From the NCBI GenBank assembly GCA_018647445.1, contig JABGTE010000227.1, forward strand, positions 1 to 43,129: 43,129 nucleotides of DNA, given 5' to 3'. Below are positions 1 to 7,816 of the stretch, in pieces (the stretch's first letter is position 1; each line of letters begins with the position of its first letter). The stretch is from Gammaproteobacteria bacterium (GTDB lineage Bacteria > Pseudomonadota > Gammaproteobacteria > Pseudomonadales > Azotimanducaceae). Both the position numbers and the translations under genes were made by a program. Under the pieces are notes generated by a model. It did no database searches. It saw only the letters and a list, made by a program, of their open reading frames with translations, and was not told where the DNA came from.

Positions 1-1199
1 CCCGCCGGTGGGTTCGGTGTTTCACCGGCCGCCCAATCTTCACCGCGAACATAGCCCTCGCCATCAATTGCGCCGAGCACCATAGGCCTCAGTTCCACGT
101 CAATCCATTGATCCAATTGCTTCAGATGCGACGGATAAACCGCCAGGCGTTCAACCAAGATTTTACCTTCGCGGGCCGTTTCCTCGGCTAAATTTTTGAG
201 ATGCGGCCAGGGCGCTTCAGGATTGACGAAATCGGGCGTAACAGGGGAAACCCCACCCCAGTCGTTGATACCTGAATCAATAATGCGATGAAACACGCCT
301 GGACTTAGATTCGGCGGCGCCTGAAGGTTCATCTCGCTGCCAAAAATGAGTCGGGCCTGTGCGATCGTCCAAAGCAATTCATTCAAATCAGGTTCGGGCG
401 CATTGACCATCAACGTATCGGGTTTTGCACGGAAATTCTGAATAATCAATTCTTGGATATGACCGAACGGCTCGTTGGCTGTACGCAGCGCCAGTAATGA
501 CTCGATACGCTCGCGACGGGTTTCACCAATCCCAATTAAAATACCGGAGGTAAACGGGACTCCCGCTTCTCCAGCCAACCGAATGGTCTCTAGTCGTTTC
601 GCCGGCGCTTTATCGGGGGAGCCATAATGCGGCATACCTTTTTCGGTCAGTCGATCGGACGCCGACTCGAGCATAATTCCCATTGAAATCGATACTTTTC
701 GCAGCGCTGTAAATTCGGATGCCGTCATCAACCCTGGATTCAAATGGGGCATCAAGCCAGTTTCTTTAAGCACCAGTTCCGCCATATCGTGCAGGTAGCT
801 CAAGGTTGAATCTTGCCCCAGGGCTTTGAGCCCATCGCGGGCCGCTTTATATCGCTCCTCAGGCTTATCCCCCAAGGTGAAAAGCGCTTCTTTACAGCCG
901 GCTTTGGCACCATCAGACGCTATTTTGAGCACCTCGTCGGGCGTTAAATACGGGGCTTTTAGCTTTCGAGGAACCTGAGCAAAAGTGCAGTAATGACACA
1001 CATCTCGACAGAGATGGGTGAGCGGAATAAACACTTTCCTAGAGTAGGACATGGCGTTCGGATGGCTCAGATCCCGCACAACACTCGCATGGCGCAATAA
1101 CATATCAGTATCGGTATAGTCGGCAAGTACTAACGCTTCATGATCAGCCAGGCCTTGGCCGACTGCCGCCTTCTGAAGAATCTCTGTTATGGCACTCAT
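1..1199 (-). CDS. cofG: F420 biosynthesis radical SAM protein (CofG half, probably fused CofGH/FbiC), partial
   Basis: This gene makes the deazaflavin chromophore (FO) of coenzyme F420 from the pyrimidine precursor and tyrosine. Its reading frame is open from ATG at 1199 to the left edge, about 399 codons. The radical SAM cluster motif CRDVCHYC is seen, with cysteines at residues 64, 68 and 71, followed by a typical CofG core (motifs SGILIGIGET and ELIIQNFRAKP). The core ends around residue 355, yet the frame continues without a stop through a linker-like segment (about residues 365-399). Stand-alone CofG usually ends near there, so a fused FbiC carrying a CofH half beyond the window is likely but not visible. 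The start overlaps the cofC stop by one base (TAATG), indicating translational coupling. It is the last visible gene of the F420 operon. Confidence 0.93.
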   Translation of the reverse strand, partial: MSAITEILQKAAVGQGLADHEALVLADYTDTDMLLRHASVVRDLSHPNAMSYSRKVFIPLTHLCRDVCHYCTFAQVPRKLKAPYLTPDEVLKIASDGAKAGCKEALFTLGDKPEERYKAARDGLKALGQDSTLSYLHDMAELVLKETGLMPHLNPGLMTASEFTALRKVSISMGIMLESASDRLTEKGMPHYGSPDKAPAKRLETIRLAGEAGVPFTSGILIGIGETRRERIESLLALRTANEPFGHIQELIIQNFRAKPDTLMVNAPEPDLNELLWTIAQARLIFGSEMNLQAPPNLSPGVFHRIIDSGINDWGGVSPVTPDFVNPEAPWPHLKNLAEETAREGKILVERLAVYPSHLKQLDQWIDVELRPMVLGAIDGEGYVRGEDWAAGETPNPPA

Positions 1200-1888
1200 T
1201 ACAACCCACCTCCTGTAACCGACGATAGTCTGGCGCTCACATCGATTGCCACACAATAACGATAAGTATGGGACTCCGTCCCAAGAAATGCCAGCCGGTC
1301 CATAAACCGCTTTAGATCGTCCGGCGTGTCAATATCCAACCCCAGACCCGGCAGCTTTAAAACCGTCGGCTCAAGGCCGGCCATTTGGGCGGCTTTGACG
1401 TGTTTCCGAAAACTGTCAATCCCAAATTGGAATACCACGACCCCAGGCGGAGAAGCCACAAGACAATTCGTCCCGCCCAGATCATCTGCCGGCACCAGCG
1501 CCAAGCCTGGTCCTACGGGAGAGAAACCGTCAAGAACGACTTCGAGCTCCTCAGGCGTAACCAAGGGCACGTCACCAGGTAAAAATAACATTTGATCAAT
1601 GCCTGCCTCGGTTGAAGCATTGCTCGCATGCACCACCGCTGGAATGAGTCCAGCCTCAGCCGGTTCTGGCAAAATCAAGGCGCCATAACCTTCCGCCAAT
1701 TCAATGGCAGCCGAATCATTGGTAATCACCATTATCTCATCCACCAACGGGCAGGCTTCAACCGCAATCAGAACATCTTCCACCATTGCTTGACAGAGCC
1801 TGCGGCGCTCCTCACCGGACAACAATGCAGACAAGCGCTGCTTGGCATTCTCGAAACCCTTAACAGGGATAATCGCGCGTGTCGTCAT
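1199..1888 (-). CDS. cofC: CofC/FbiD phosphoenolpyruvate/phospholactate/phosphoglycerate guanylyltransferase
   Basis: CofC activates a three-carbon phosphoacid (2-phospholactate in archaea, PEP in actinobacteria, 3-phosphoglycerate in some Gram-negatives) with GTP for transfer to FO. The 229-residue length is usual for the family. A nucleotidyltransferase signature PVKGFENAKQRL lies at residues 8-19, the metal-site motif LPGDVPL at 103-109, a GGTNCL loop at 138-143 and DIDTPDDL at 185-192. Its ATG overlaps the cofD stop by one base (TGATG) and its own stop overlaps the cofG start, so it sits in the middle of a translationally coupled chain. Which phosphoacid it uses cannot be decided from the sequence by eye. 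Function is confident from motifs plus operon. Confidence 0.93.
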   Translation of the reverse strand: MTTRAIIPVKGFENAKQRLSALLSGEERRRLCQAMVEDVLIAVEACPLVDEIMVITNDSAAIELAEGYGALILPEPAEAGLIPAVVHASNASTEAGIDQMLFLPGDVPLVTPEELEVVLDGFSPVGPGLALVPADDLGGTNCLVASPPGVVVFQFGIDSFRKHVKAAQMAGLEPTVLKLPGLGLDIDTPDDLKRFMDRLAFLGTESHTYRYCVAIDVSARLSSVTGGGL

Positions 1889-2862
1889 CAGCCCGCCAAC
1901 TCATCTGAAAATCGTAATACCGCTTCTGCGAGCGCCTGCTTGTCGTCGAGATTCTTCATCACGGTTTGGGTGACCAATGGCTTAAGCCCTAAGGCACTCA
2001 CCGCCTCAGCACTGGTAGCATCGGCATCATCTAGGACAAATCCGTCCACCAACCCGGGATAGGTGTCCGCGTAAAACTGCGCCACCGCCAACGCCGTGCT
2101 TGGCATCTTGAGTTCTGTCATCATTTTTGCAGCAGGCCCCTTAAGAGCCATTCCAGCCACGATCGGTGAAACCAGTACAACCGGACAATCAAACTCTCTT
2201 AATGCTTTCCAAGTTTCAGCCAGATCCAGGATAGGCGCGACACTCACAAAGGGATTAGACGGGCAAATAATGATCTGAGACAAATCACCGGATGCGATTA
2301 ACTGCTCGAATTCAGGTGCGCGCTCAGCCGTCTCCATGCCCTTAAATGAAACGCCCTTGATCACAGGCTCGCAGCGGTCTCGAACAAAATAATGTTGAAA
2401 CGACAGTGTTTCGCCGTTCTGGCAATGGATCATGGTTGCAACATTATCATCCGTCATGGGCAGGACTTGCGTTGTCACGCCCAAAGCGCGCATTAATCCT
2501 GCCGTCACAGCACTTAGAGACTCGCCTTGTGATAACAATGCTGAGCGATGAACATGCGTTGCTAAATCACGATCGCCGAGTCCAAACCAAGCATCCCCGC
2601 CAAGGCGCTTCAGCGCATCCAGAAACTGCCAGGTCTCGTCGTGTTGACCCCAGCCTAAAGTTTGATTCGCGAGGCCCGATAACGTGTACATCAGCGTATC
2701 TAGATCTGGACAGACCCGGAGGCCCAAGTGCTCGAAATCATCGCCCGTATTCACGACAACGGTTAACGCGTCAGGCGGCACGACTTGGGCAAGGCCCAGC
2801 GCCAATTTTGCACCGCCAACACCGCCTGATAACGCCAGAACTTTTGGTGACGTCCGCACCAT
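1888..2862 (-). CDS. cofD: CofD/FbiA 2-phospho-L-lactate (or analogue) transferase
   Basis: CofD transfers the activated phosphoacid from the CofC product onto FO, giving F420-0 or its analogue. The protein is 324 residues, close to the family length of about 310-330. The N-terminal FO/GDP-binding loop GGVGGAK is at residues 13-19, followed by VNTGDDFEHLGLRVCPDLDT and, near residue 200, ICPSNPFVSVAPIL, all hallmarks of the family. The stop overlaps cofC by one base. Upstream it is separated from cofE by 86 bases, the only real gap in the operon, so an internal promoter there is possible although I see no strong one. Start ATG at 2862 fits the family N-terminus. Confidence 0.95.
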   Translation of the reverse strand: MVRTSPKVLALSGGVGGAKLALGLAQVVPPDALTVVVNTGDDFEHLGLRVCPDLDTLMYTLSGLANQTLGWGQHDETWQFLDALKRLGGDAWFGLGDRDLATHVHRSALLSQGESLSAVTAGLMRALGVTTQVLPMTDDNVATMIHCQNGETLSFQHYFVRDRCEPVIKGVSFKGMETAERAPEFEQLIASGDLSQIIICPSNPFVSVAPILDLAETWKALREFDCPVVLVSPIVAGMALKGPAAKMMTELKMPSTALAVAQFYADTYPGLVDGFVLDDADATSAEAVSALGLKPLVTQTVMKNLDDKQALAEAVLRFSDELAG

Positions 2863-2948
2863 GATTCACTCACTCTTATTTAATACTGCAGTGGGACGCT
2901 ACCACAAAAGCCTTTTTGACTGCCATTGAAACGCGGGCTGCAGCGGGG

Positions 2949-3728
2949 TTATCGAAACATATCCATGGCTTTGGGCCTAAGCAAGGGTTTGACCCCGATC
3001 AACTCTTTCGCACTCGGCGCTTGAGGCTGAAAGCCGCGAACCAACACGACGGGCGCTTTTTCGGTTGTTTGGCCCATCACCAAGGAGGCCCCTGCCGCCA
3101 ACTCGTCGGCCGCCGCGACCTGGGTCACGAGCAATTCGCGGCCAAAAATGTCCGTGCCGCCGACATAGTCGTCTAATGCAGTAAGACCCGCGACACCGAT
3201 TGCCAGCCCCACCGTTCCAATGCGCCAGGCCCGCCCGATCGAGTCGTTGATAATCACACCGACGTCCACGCCTAACCGATCGGTAATGCCCTCCCGCAGC
3301 GCTTGCGCCGACGCATCAGGGTCAACCGGCAACAGTAAACATAAGTCATCCCCGTTGACGCCAGCTTGATAAATGTTTGATTGATCAATCCCTGCATTGG
3401 CCGCGACAAAACCCAATCGGTGCTCGACAATTAGTACACCCGGCCGTTTACGAACCACCTCATTGGACTCATTTAAGATCACTTGTACCTTTCTTGGGTC
3501 CTTGTCCACCTCTTGCCCCAGAAGCACGGCGGCCTCAGTCGGGGTAATATCGTTAAGGTTCACATACTGGTTTTCGGCTTTCGAAACGATTTTCTGAGCC
3601 AGAACTAACACGTCTCCAGACTGAAGGGTCTCACCCATGCTGGCCAGTCCGGTGAGAATGATCTCAACCAGGTCATCCCCCGGCTCCACCATCGGGATAT
3701 TATCAATACTCGTAAGTGACAGCTTCAT
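2949..3728 (-). CDS. cofE: CofE coenzyme F420-0:L-glutamate ligase, single-domain
   Basis: CofE adds glutamates to F420-0 using GTP. The 259 residues match the archaeal-type single-domain enzyme: GFVAANAGID at residues 106-115, NDSIGRAWR at 161-169 and the following GTVGLAIGVAGL are recognisable family motifs. The actinobacterial homologue FbiB carries an additional C-terminal nitroreductase-like domain of about 200 residues that reduces dehydro-F420-0. That domain is absent here, because the stop follows the ligase domain directly. The start overlaps the npdG stop by four bases (ATGA), so the two are translationally coupled. Confidence 0.94.
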   Translation of the reverse strand: MKLSLTSIDNIPMVEPGDDLVEIILTGLASMGETLQSGDVLVLAQKIVSKAENQYVNLNDITPTEAAVLLGQEVDKDPRKVQVILNESNEVVRKRPGVLIVEHRLGFVAANAGIDQSNIYQAGVNGDDLCLLLPVDPDASAQALREGITDRLGVDVGVIINDSIGRAWRIGTVGLAIGVAGLTALDDYVGGTDIFGRELLVTQVAAADELAAGASLVMGQTTEKAPVVLVRGFQPQAPSAKELIGVKPLLRPKAMDMFR

Positions 3729-4396
3729 TCAGCAGCGGGCTCACCCGTGATCACAAGCCCAGCACCATTGATTTTATGGTGCCGGTTGATCGTAATCAAA
3801 ATTGAGGTCAACGCTTCTGCTGCTGCTGCATTCTGGATTGGACCGGCATGCCAACCTTTCAGGCCGAGCGCCTCAATGAGCGTGATAACGGTGTCCCGCG
3901 CAGCACGCTTGTTACCGGTCACGAGCACATCACAAGCAATCGAATGGTCTTCTTGTAAATGCATTGCGCCAACATTTTGGAATGCCGACACGACGAAAAC
4001 GTCTTCACCGAGATGATCTTGGGCTTGCTGACCCGCCGACCCGGATGCGGGCATCTGGACTGTGCCAACTTTAGGCGGGACCAAAGGCACAGTTACATCG
4101 ATCAGCACTTTCCCGCCCAAAGCGTGCTTGACCGAGTCGAGCGTGCTGAGTTGATGCGCAAACGGCACGGTGAGCACGACCAGATCTGCTTGCTCGGCTG
4201 CAGCAGAATTATCTAAACCCGTGACATTGAGGTCGGGGAATTCCGTCAGGAGGGCCGCCGCCGCTTCTTGCCCTTTCTCGAGGGTCCGACTGCCTATAAC
4301 GATGGTGTAACCCGCTCTCGACCACTGTCTAGCAAGGCCACCACCCAAATCACCGGTTCCGCCCAAAATTGCAATGGTCTTAATACTGTCACTCAT
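3725..4396 (-). CDS. npdG: NADPH-dependent F420 reductase (F420H2:NADP+ oxidoreductase)
   Basis: This enzyme moves hydride between NADPH and F420 and so supplies reduced F420 to dependent enzymes. The 223-residue protein opens with a Rossmann loop GGTGDLGGGLA at residues 12-22 and an SR pair at 36-37 that would contact the 2'-phosphate of NADPH, as in Fno/NpdG proteins. The C-terminal motif HKINGAGLVITG is also family-like. It is the first gene of the F420 operon, overlapping cofE by four bases. The ATG is preceded by AAGGA at good spacing and by a TATAAA that could be a -10 element. Being first in the operon suggests synthesis and reduction of the cofactor are co-regulated. Confidence 0.92.
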   Translation of the reverse strand: MSDSIKTIAILGGTGDLGGGLARQWSRAGYTIVIGSRTLEKGQEAAAALLTEFPDLNVTGLDNSAAAEQADLVVLTVPFAHQLSTLDSVKHALGGKVLIDVTVPLVPPKVGTVQMPASGSAGQQAQDHLGEDVFVVSAFQNVGAMHLQEDHSIACDVLVTGNKRAARDTVITLIEALGLKGWHAGPIQNAAAAEALTSILITINRHHKINGAGLVITGEPAAE

Positions 4397-5325
4397 GATT
4401 TTTCCTTTTTATAAAACGATTCAATTGCTTACTTCTATTTTCCACCGCCGGGGTATTCGATTCCCAGCGACCTACTTTCACGACCTACTTTGGCGCTTCT
4501 GTATGCTCTAACAGATTGCGCGTCACAGCTGGCTGGCAGGTCTATTTACCACCCGCACCACTCGCCGCAGACCCGGTTGCAAGGACCGGGTCCGACCCTA
4601 TTATGAAGCAGTTTGCTCGGCAGTACACCCGCTACTGCGCTCATTCACCATGATCGGCGCGACATTGCATGCCCGCCGGCTGCATCGAGCTGCCCTCAAC
4701 CCAGAAACATCTGGCATCTACCAAGGCTTCACTCTAGGACGCCTTTTTCACCCTGCTTGTTTACGCAGGCTGTCAAAGCAGACACTGCATCAACTACTCA
4801 GCCTTTAACCCTGTACGCAACCAACCGAACTTGGCCCATAAATACCGCGCAAAAAGAAGTGCCCGAAGCCACCTTTTCATCCAAGCTACTTCGCACTAGA
4901 ACGAAAATTCAAGACCGACTCGTGCTTCTCAAAGAGGCCGTTGCTCTGGGCGGTCATTGACCGTCCTTTCAGAAACTGCTTAAACGATATAGCGCCCCTG
5001 ATCATCGACTGGAGAATCCAGCACATGCACCGAGCAGCCCGTGCATCGCTGGCATTACCTCAGTCTTTATTCCGCGCCTTCGAGAGATTAAGAATCTTAA
5101 TAAAAAACCTAGCCCGGATATCCTCACTGAAGGCTCAAAGCTCCTGATCAAACCTGACATCCAGTCGATCGCGTCAATCCGCATTGAAGCCATTTCGGTC
5201 ATCATAACCGGACCCAACCCCTAGCTTTTCACGATTTGGAAAAACTCATACCAGTTGATGCCATCCGCGAACGCAACCGCGGCGTAGCCTTCGGTGCGCT
5301 TTTTGCCGCAGGGGCTCTTAACCGA
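4397..5325. other. 0.93 kb gene-poor stretch between npdG and trmY
   Basis: No convincing gene is seen in 929 bases. Short open frames exist on both strands (for example plus 4613-4960), but none has a recognisable motif, a good ribosome site or a protein-like composition. Around 4966-5223 one plus-strand frame is open for about 85 codons without a start codon, which could be a gene remnant. A 7-bp inverted repeat lies at 4570-4592. The right-hand 100 bases hold no visible structure. The 5' leader and promoter of the F420 operon should lie at the left end. Confidence 0.5.
4570..4592. repeat. Inverted repeat GACCCGG / CCGGGTC
   Basis: A perfect 7-bp inverted repeat with a 9-base spacer lies about 175 bases upstream of the npdG start. 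Its right arm overlaps a shorter palindrome, GGACC-G-GGTCC. No T-run follows on either strand, so it is not a classical terminator. It could be an operator or a leader hairpin of the F420 operon. Confidence 0.4.
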
Positions 5326-5925
5326 TCAATCGAGCGTTGAATCAAAATGACCATGGATCAGTGTTAGGCACTGCGAAGCGAACAGCATGTTCCGACCGAG
5401 TGAAACAAGGCCAACACCCTGACGCTTTAAACCACTCAGCGCATTTTTAGACAGCGGCACTTGGTCAGTTAGAATAAAGGTTGCCGCATCATCAGGGCGC
5501 GTTTGCGTTAATGATTGACCCTTTGGACTCATCAGATAACACGGTGACGTAAGGCATTGACGCTTGATCAGGCCCTCGAAACTAAGCGTTTCAACCGCAA
5601 TTCCGTTCGGTGCCGTCACGCACTGCTCCTTACCCAAGCGCTCGGCGGTTTTAAGCGCCAGCGCACAGCTGGTTAGCAAAGCCTGCTCCGACAGCCCGCC
5701 CAAATCACCCATCTGGGCACCATTAAATGTCAATATTCGAGAGTAATCAGCGCTGTCCTCGAAGACCAAGTGCAGGGTCACATTGGCGCGATGCCCTTTA
5801 GAGATAAACAGGGCGTTAGTAATCATTCCGGCAATAAATTCAACGTGCCCGCCGGAACCAACCGCGGCAAGAAAGCGATCCGCACGGACGGGGGCTTTTC
5901 GACATCGAATCACAAAACTCGGCAT
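5326..5925 (-). CDS. trmY: TrmY-family tRNA pseudouridine N1-methyltransferase (SPOUT fold)
   Basis: The family methylates N1 of pseudouridine-54 in archaeal tRNAs; the bacterial homologues, found for example in Vibrio, are annotated only as putative pseudouridine methyltransferases. The 199-residue length fits. Family marks are the N-terminus FVIRCRKAP (residues 4-12), the segment FNGAQMGDLG, the strand ILTDQVPLS (151-159), and the C-terminal SPOUT knot from VSLGRNMLFASQ (174-185) to TLIHGHFD (188-195). The start has AGGAAA eight bases upstream. It is divergent from the MFS gene at 6053. Target RNA in bacteria, which have m5U54 chemistry instead, is uncertain. Confidence 0.85.
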   Translation of the reverse strand: MPSFVIRCRKAPVRADRFLAAVGSGGHVEFIAGMITNALFISKGHRANVTLHLVFEDSADYSRILTFNGAQMGDLGGLSEQALLTSCALALKTAERLGKEQCVTAPNGIAVETLSFEGLIKRQCLTSPCYLMSPKGQSLTQTRPDDAATFILTDQVPLSKNALSGLKRQGVGLVSLGRNMLFASQCLTLIHGHFDSTLD

Positions 5926-6003
5926 AACAGAATTTCCTAGTAACGCTTTTGCAGCAGCCCACAGGCGCCTGAATCATAAACCGATTTCACCCGCGTGAAT
6001 AAT

Positions 6004-6033
6004 TTACCGACGTTGCCGGTAATTCGCTATGAT
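6004..6033 (+). promoter_or_regulatory. Candidate sigma-70 promoter for the MFS gene
   Basis: TTACCG (6004-6009) and TATGAT (6028-6033) are separated by 18 bases and lie about 20 bases before the start codon, with GAGG at 6044-6047 between them. The match to consensus is moderate, and the short leader is consistent with a dedicated promoter. Confidence 0.35.
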
Positions 6034-6052
6034 CAAATCATAAGAGGCGCAA

Positions 6053-7321
6053 ATGCTCAAACTCCCAGCCAATAACGAACTCCAAATGACCTGGTACAAC
6101 ACCAGCCACGCACTCTGGATGGCCGGCTTTAGCATACAGCAACTGCTGGTGACCTGGATTCTGGTCGGGATCTTAGCCCAATCTCCAGAAACGGTCGGAC
6201 TTGCTCAGCTTCTGATTGGCGTTCCGGCGCTCATTTTCATGCTCTGGGGCGGCGTCATCGGTGACCGAGTTGACGGTCGACGACTTTTAATCCAGTCCCA
6301 CTTGCTCAGCATCATCCCGCCTTTGGTACTTGCGCTTGCGGTCTACCTTGACCAATTGGGTGTTTGGATCTTGATCCTGACGGCACTCGTTGCAAACTTA
6401 CTTAACAGCGCCTCGAATCCCGCTCGCAATACCATCTTGAATGTTGTCGCTGGCGCGCGCCTGCAATGGGCGATCAGTCTGTCCACCGGTATTGGCGCCA
6501 TCGCCACCATAATTGGCACCCGGGTTGCCGGCAGCATCGATCAAATTGGGCTCATCGAAGTGCTGCTACTGCAAAGCGCGTGTTTTGGGGTGGGCGCGAT
6601 CTTTTTAATCGGATTGCGAGCAAGTGCGCCAACAACGGAAACCCCTTTGCCCAATTCCGAAGCCGGCAGTCCGGCCGTTGTACAGCCCAGCACCTATTCG
6701 ATAATCCGAGCGGGACTGATATATACCTGGCGGTTTAAATTGGCAAGGGACCTTGTAGGACTCAATTTCTTTTCCAGCTTCTTTAATGCTGGGGCCTGGA
6801 TGGTCGCAATCCCTTTTATCATCAGCCGCATTTATGCAGGCGACGCCCTATTACTAGCGAATATCACGGTCGTTTTCTATTTTGGCTCGCTCATTGCCAA
6901 TTTTGGTTTACTCAAGTTCATGCCTTTGTCTCGCCCTGGGCAGGTCTATTTGATCCTCCAATTGAGCCGAGTCCTCGTGCTCTACCTTATCTGGTATCAA
7001 CCCAGCATGACCTGGCTATGGATCGCGGCGGCATTTTGGGGGTTTAATATGGGCGTAACCAATACCATGTCCCGAGTCATGATTCAGGAAATAGCAGAGC
7101 CCGCATTTAGAGCTCGCCTAATGTCTGTCTTTACGCTGGGTCTTATGAGCGCAACGCCTATGGGGTCTTTGGTGCTTGGCATCGTCATTGGTCAATTTGG
7201 GGAACTCAATGCCCTGATTCCCGGCATGCTGGCCTCGATTATGATTTTTTACTACGGCTATAAAAGGAGCGATATTTGGCAATATCGCAGTCCCGTCCCG
7301 GCGGCGCAGGACCCGGCCTAG
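6053..7321 (+). CDS. MFS transporter
   Basis: A 422-residue integral membrane protein with about twelve hydrophobic segments and the MFS loop 2-3 motif (GGVIGDRVDGRRLL, near residues 63-76). A second MFS-like sequence is RVMIQEIAEPAFRARLMSVF in the second half. The general look is that of the enterobactin-exporter/MFS_3 group of drug or siderophore exporters, in which the family scans as LADRVDRRRL. Substrate cannot be assigned. The start has GAGG five bases upstream. It is divergent from trmY and followed by a 540-base intergenic region. The stop is embedded in a short GGCCT/AGGCC repeat. Confidence 0.85.
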   Translation: MLKLPANNELQMTWYNTSHALWMAGFSIQQLLVTWILVGILAQSPETVGLAQLLIGVPALIFMLWGGVIGDRVDGRRLLIQSHLLSIIPPLVLALAVYLDQLGVWILILTALVANLLNSASNPARNTILNVVAGARLQWAISLSTGIGAIATIIGTRVAGSIDQIGLIEVLLLQSACFGVGAIFLIGLRASAPTTETPLPNSEAGSPAVVQPSTYSIIRAGLIYTWRFKLARDLVGLNFFSSFFNAGAWMVAIPFIISRIYAGDALLLANITVVFYFGSLIANFGLLKFMPLSRPGQVYLILQLSRVLVLYLIWYQPSMTWLWIAAAFWGFNMGVTNTMSRVMIQEIAEPAFRARLMSVFTLGLMSATPMGSLVLGIVIGQFGELNALIPGMLASIMIFYYGYKRSDIWQYRSPVPAAQDPA

Positions 7322-7367
7322 CCTTCAGGCCAACAGACTGGCACCGCTTTTACTGAACCCGCCTTAT

Positions 7368-7402
7368 TTGTCCACAAAAACTGTGGATAAGTCTGGTGAT
7401 AA
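7368..7402. promoter_or_regulatory. Cluster of DnaA-box-like sites
   Basis: TGTGGATAA at 7382-7390 is a perfect DnaA box (TTATCCACA) on the minus strand. TTGTCCACA at 7368-7376 faces it with one mismatch, and TGGTGATAA at 7394-7402 is a weaker copy with two mismatches. A fourth site, TGTGCATAA at 7559-7567, fits TTATNCACA. An AT-only-like tract lies between at 7471-7492. This arrangement resembles part of a replication origin or a DnaA-binding locus, but the usual flanking genes dnaA, rpmH or mnmG are not present. Confidence 0.45.
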
Positions 7403-7550
7403 CTGTTGTCAACAACCCTCAGACCCAGTGTTTCCGGTGATTCAAGGATTGTTCAATTTTTGACCACCTTGATTTAAATTTAATTAAAACAATGGCTTAT
7501 AGAGCATTCATAAGCGCGACGTTGGCATGTGAGTCTAAGTCGAAATCTAA

Positions 7551-7648
7551 GGGTCAGATGTGCATAACTTAGCCATTTCGTTGATAAAGTATTTACCGAT
7601 TTCGTCGAAAACGGCACTCTATTGGGCGTCCAAATCAAGGTCTGACCC
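7551..7648. repeat. Separated inverted repeat GGGTCAGA ... TCTGACCC
   Basis: GGGTCAGA at 7551-7558 is matched by its exact complement at 7641-7648. Similar GGGTCAGA/TCTGACCC ends are common on intergenic elements associated with REP-type (RAYT) transposases in proteobacteria, so this may be a small non-autonomous element of about 98 bp. No transposase is present in the window. Confidence 0.35.
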
Positions 7649-7784
7649 GAATCAAACCGTAATAAAATGACTAAAATCAGCCTATTACCGATACCTGAGT
7701 TGATTCAAAAAATACCCCCACTTCATTACGCTATCTTGCGCACGCAATGAAAATTCATGACCTGACCTAGAATTTGTTGAACAA

Positions 7785-7816
7785 CCAACATTGCATTGAA
7801 CTAACGTTGCATTGAA
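7785..7816 (+). repeat. 16-bp tandem direct repeat upstream of the GST gene
   Basis: Two abutting 16-bp copies (7785-7800 and 7801-7816) share 14 of 16 bases; the common core is TTGCATTGAA. The second copy supplies a TTGCAT -35-like hexamer followed after 16 bases by TAATAT at 7829-7834, about 28 bases before the gst start. This could be a promoter with a duplicated regulator site. Confidence 0.5.

Noticed and set aside
1628-2062. Plus-strand frame antisense to cofC/cofD
   Set aside because: Lies entirely within the confidently assigned F420 genes on the other strand.
4440-4475. T-arm-like sequence (GGGTATTCGATTCCC) suggesting a tRNA
   Set aside because: The stem does not pair correctly and no acceptor, D or anticodon arm can be placed around it.
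4613-4960. Plus-strand open frame of 115 codons in the 4397-5325 gap
   Set aside because: TTG start, no ribosome site, no recognisable domain and biased composition; more likely noncoding.
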